A stretch of DNA of 5,556 nucleotides. Origin: Bacillota bacterium (lineage in GTDB: Bacteria; Bacillota; Clostridia; Acetivibrionales; DTU013). The notes under the pieces were generated by a model. That model saw only the letters and a list, made by a program, of their open reading frames with translations, was not told where the DNA came from and searched no databases. The DNA is taken from assembly GCA_023435805.1 (NCBI GenBank), contig JAEZMC010000139.1, positions 1 through 5,556 on the forward strand, written 5' to 3'. Numbering within the stretch: position 1 is the stretch's first letter; each line of letters begins with the position of its first letter. Shown here piece by piece: positions 5,533 to 5,556 of this stretch. The translations under genes and the position numbers were made by a program.

Positions 5533-5556
5533 ATCTTTCTTTCATCTTTTGCCCTT

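Noticed and set aside
1..5556. CRISPR array, tRNA, rRNA, insertion sequence or attachment site
   Set aside because: I saw no regularly spaced repeats, cloverleaf-like segments, ribosomal motifs, transposase genes or long terminal repeats in the window.

Overview
The window suggests a spore-forming member of the Clostridia (Firmicutes). It has strong purine-rich ribosome binding sites ahead of most genes, a GerM-type lipoprotein, and a second-type (accessory) SecA ATPase. Base composition is intermediate rather than very AT-rich, so a moderate-GC clostridial lineage (for example the Ruminiclostridium/Acetivibrio/Thermoclostridium group) fits better than Clostridium sensu stricto. That placement is inference from gene content and style only.

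Layout. One gene lies on the + strand at the left edge: a GerMN-domain lipoprotein (72-704). It converges on a block of five minus-strand genes. In transcription order these are a Gfo/Idh/MocA-family oxidoreductase (5522-4431), a 106-residue three-helix membrane protein (4300-3980), an accessory SecA-like ATPase of 799 residues (3818-1419), a 68-residue soluble protein (1401-1195) whose ribosome binding site sits directly against the secA stop codon, and a 49-residue single-helix membrane protein with a very basic N-terminus (1105-956). The two convergent blocks meet at a hairpin (795-824) that reads as a terminator on both strands.

How they may work together. The SecA homologue keeps the complete ATPase motor but has a diverged C-terminal half. 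It lacks the canonical zinc-binding tail and instead ends in a hydrophobic stretch followed by lysines. No SecY2 or glycosylation-type accessory Sec gene is present, so the ATPase either uses the housekeeping SecYEG channel or acts with the small proteins beside it. The 68-residue gene is very probably translationally coupled to secA. The membrane proteins on either side are candidate partners by location only. Candidate extended -10 promoters lie ahead of the 106-residue membrane protein and ahead of the 49-residue protein, so the block is probably not one simple operon. The oxidoreductase looks like a separate metabolic gene.

Most interesting points: the tail-swapped accessory SecA with altered signature motifs, its unrecognised small companions, and the 49-residue gene, which has a well-placed ribosome binding site but is easily overlooked because of its size.
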